Positions 63,823 to 64,000 of a stretch of DNA of 64,000 nucleotides are shown in pieces. Position 1 is the stretch's first letter; the number at the start of each line of letters is the position of its first letter. This DNA is from Meandrina meandrites (Eukaryota; Cnidaria; Anthozoa; Scleractinia; Meandrinidae). The notes under the pieces are model-generated. The model saw nothing but the letters and a program-made list of their open reading frames with translations, was not told the origin of the DNA and ran no database searches. Location of the stretch: positions 30,625,126-30,689,125 of the forward strand of contig OY855906.1 of NCBI GenBank assembly GCA_963693305.1, in the 5' to 3' direction. The position numbers and the translations under genes are program-made.

Positions 63823-63968
63823 TTATACCATGCCATAGAAAATACAGCCAATCAGAATACAGGAAAGCCGTTGTATATTCGACGGTATTCAACCCAACCT
63901 TCCCATCGTGCGCTGCGGTCTTATTCTCGACGAAATTTAGTCAGCGTATTTTCTATGGCATGGTATAA
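63823..63968. mobile_element. TIR MITE, copy 2
   Basis: Nearly identical to 58380-58529, with a 4-base deletion. The shared flank continues to the end of the window. Confidence 0.8.
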
Positions 63969-64000
63969 AATAGTTACACAACACTTTCTCGTGGTATACT

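Overview
The window is eukaryotic and animal. It has GT-AG introns, a 15-exon cytochrome P450 of vertebrate CYP46A1 layout, tRNA-derived SINEs and dense short hairpin transposons. Tachylectin-2-like lectins and this kind of repeat landscape are familiar from anthozoan cnidarians, so a stony coral or close relative is my best guess; that is an inference, not proof.

Layout. 1-16,990: mostly repeats. These are a Harbinger-like MITE, a 1.5 kb foldback element at 4180-5712, SINEs and hairpin MITEs. Within them lie two minus-strand genes for a YbaY/YscW-like domain, one apparently lacking its anchor (2669-3043) and one a complete type II membrane protein (12209-12868). 16,994-19,504: an intronless minus-strand gene for a methyltransferase-like protein carrying an array of 12-residue Ser/Ala repeats. 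19.8-20.5 kb: two inverted-repeat elements. 21.4-26.8 kb: a tandem pair of plus-strand tachylectin-2-like five-blade lectins. Each has a TATA promoter, a noncoding first exon and one coding exon, and an orphan third promoter copy lies between them. 28.6-28.9 kb: a THAP-domain reading frame broken by a one-base shift. 30,436-31,371: a third YbaY-like membrane protein. 31.4-37.5 kb: no gene I can support, only MITEs, a SINE and simple repeats.

37,555-64,000: two tandem minus-strand CYP46A1-like P450 genes. Gene A is complete: 15 exons with consistent phases, 499 residues. Gene B runs off the right edge, with exons 8-15 present. The introns of gene A are crowded: a 5'-truncated LINE, a pogo-like element, several MITEs, a SINE, and a nearly intact Ty3/Gypsy-type LTR retrotransposon (48,292-53,933). 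That element lies antisense, about 15 bp beyond the exon 3 splice donor.

No operon-like system is present. The most unusual content is the membrane-anchored YbaY-like family (three copies on one strand within 29 kb), the repeat-bearing methyltransferase-like protein, the paired GCGGGAAA arrays in intron 9 of both P450 genes, and the promoter and intron duplication in the lectin pair.

Limits: all homology calls are from memory of family motifs. Splice sites come from reading consensus and phase, without transcripts. Repeat boundaries are by eye.
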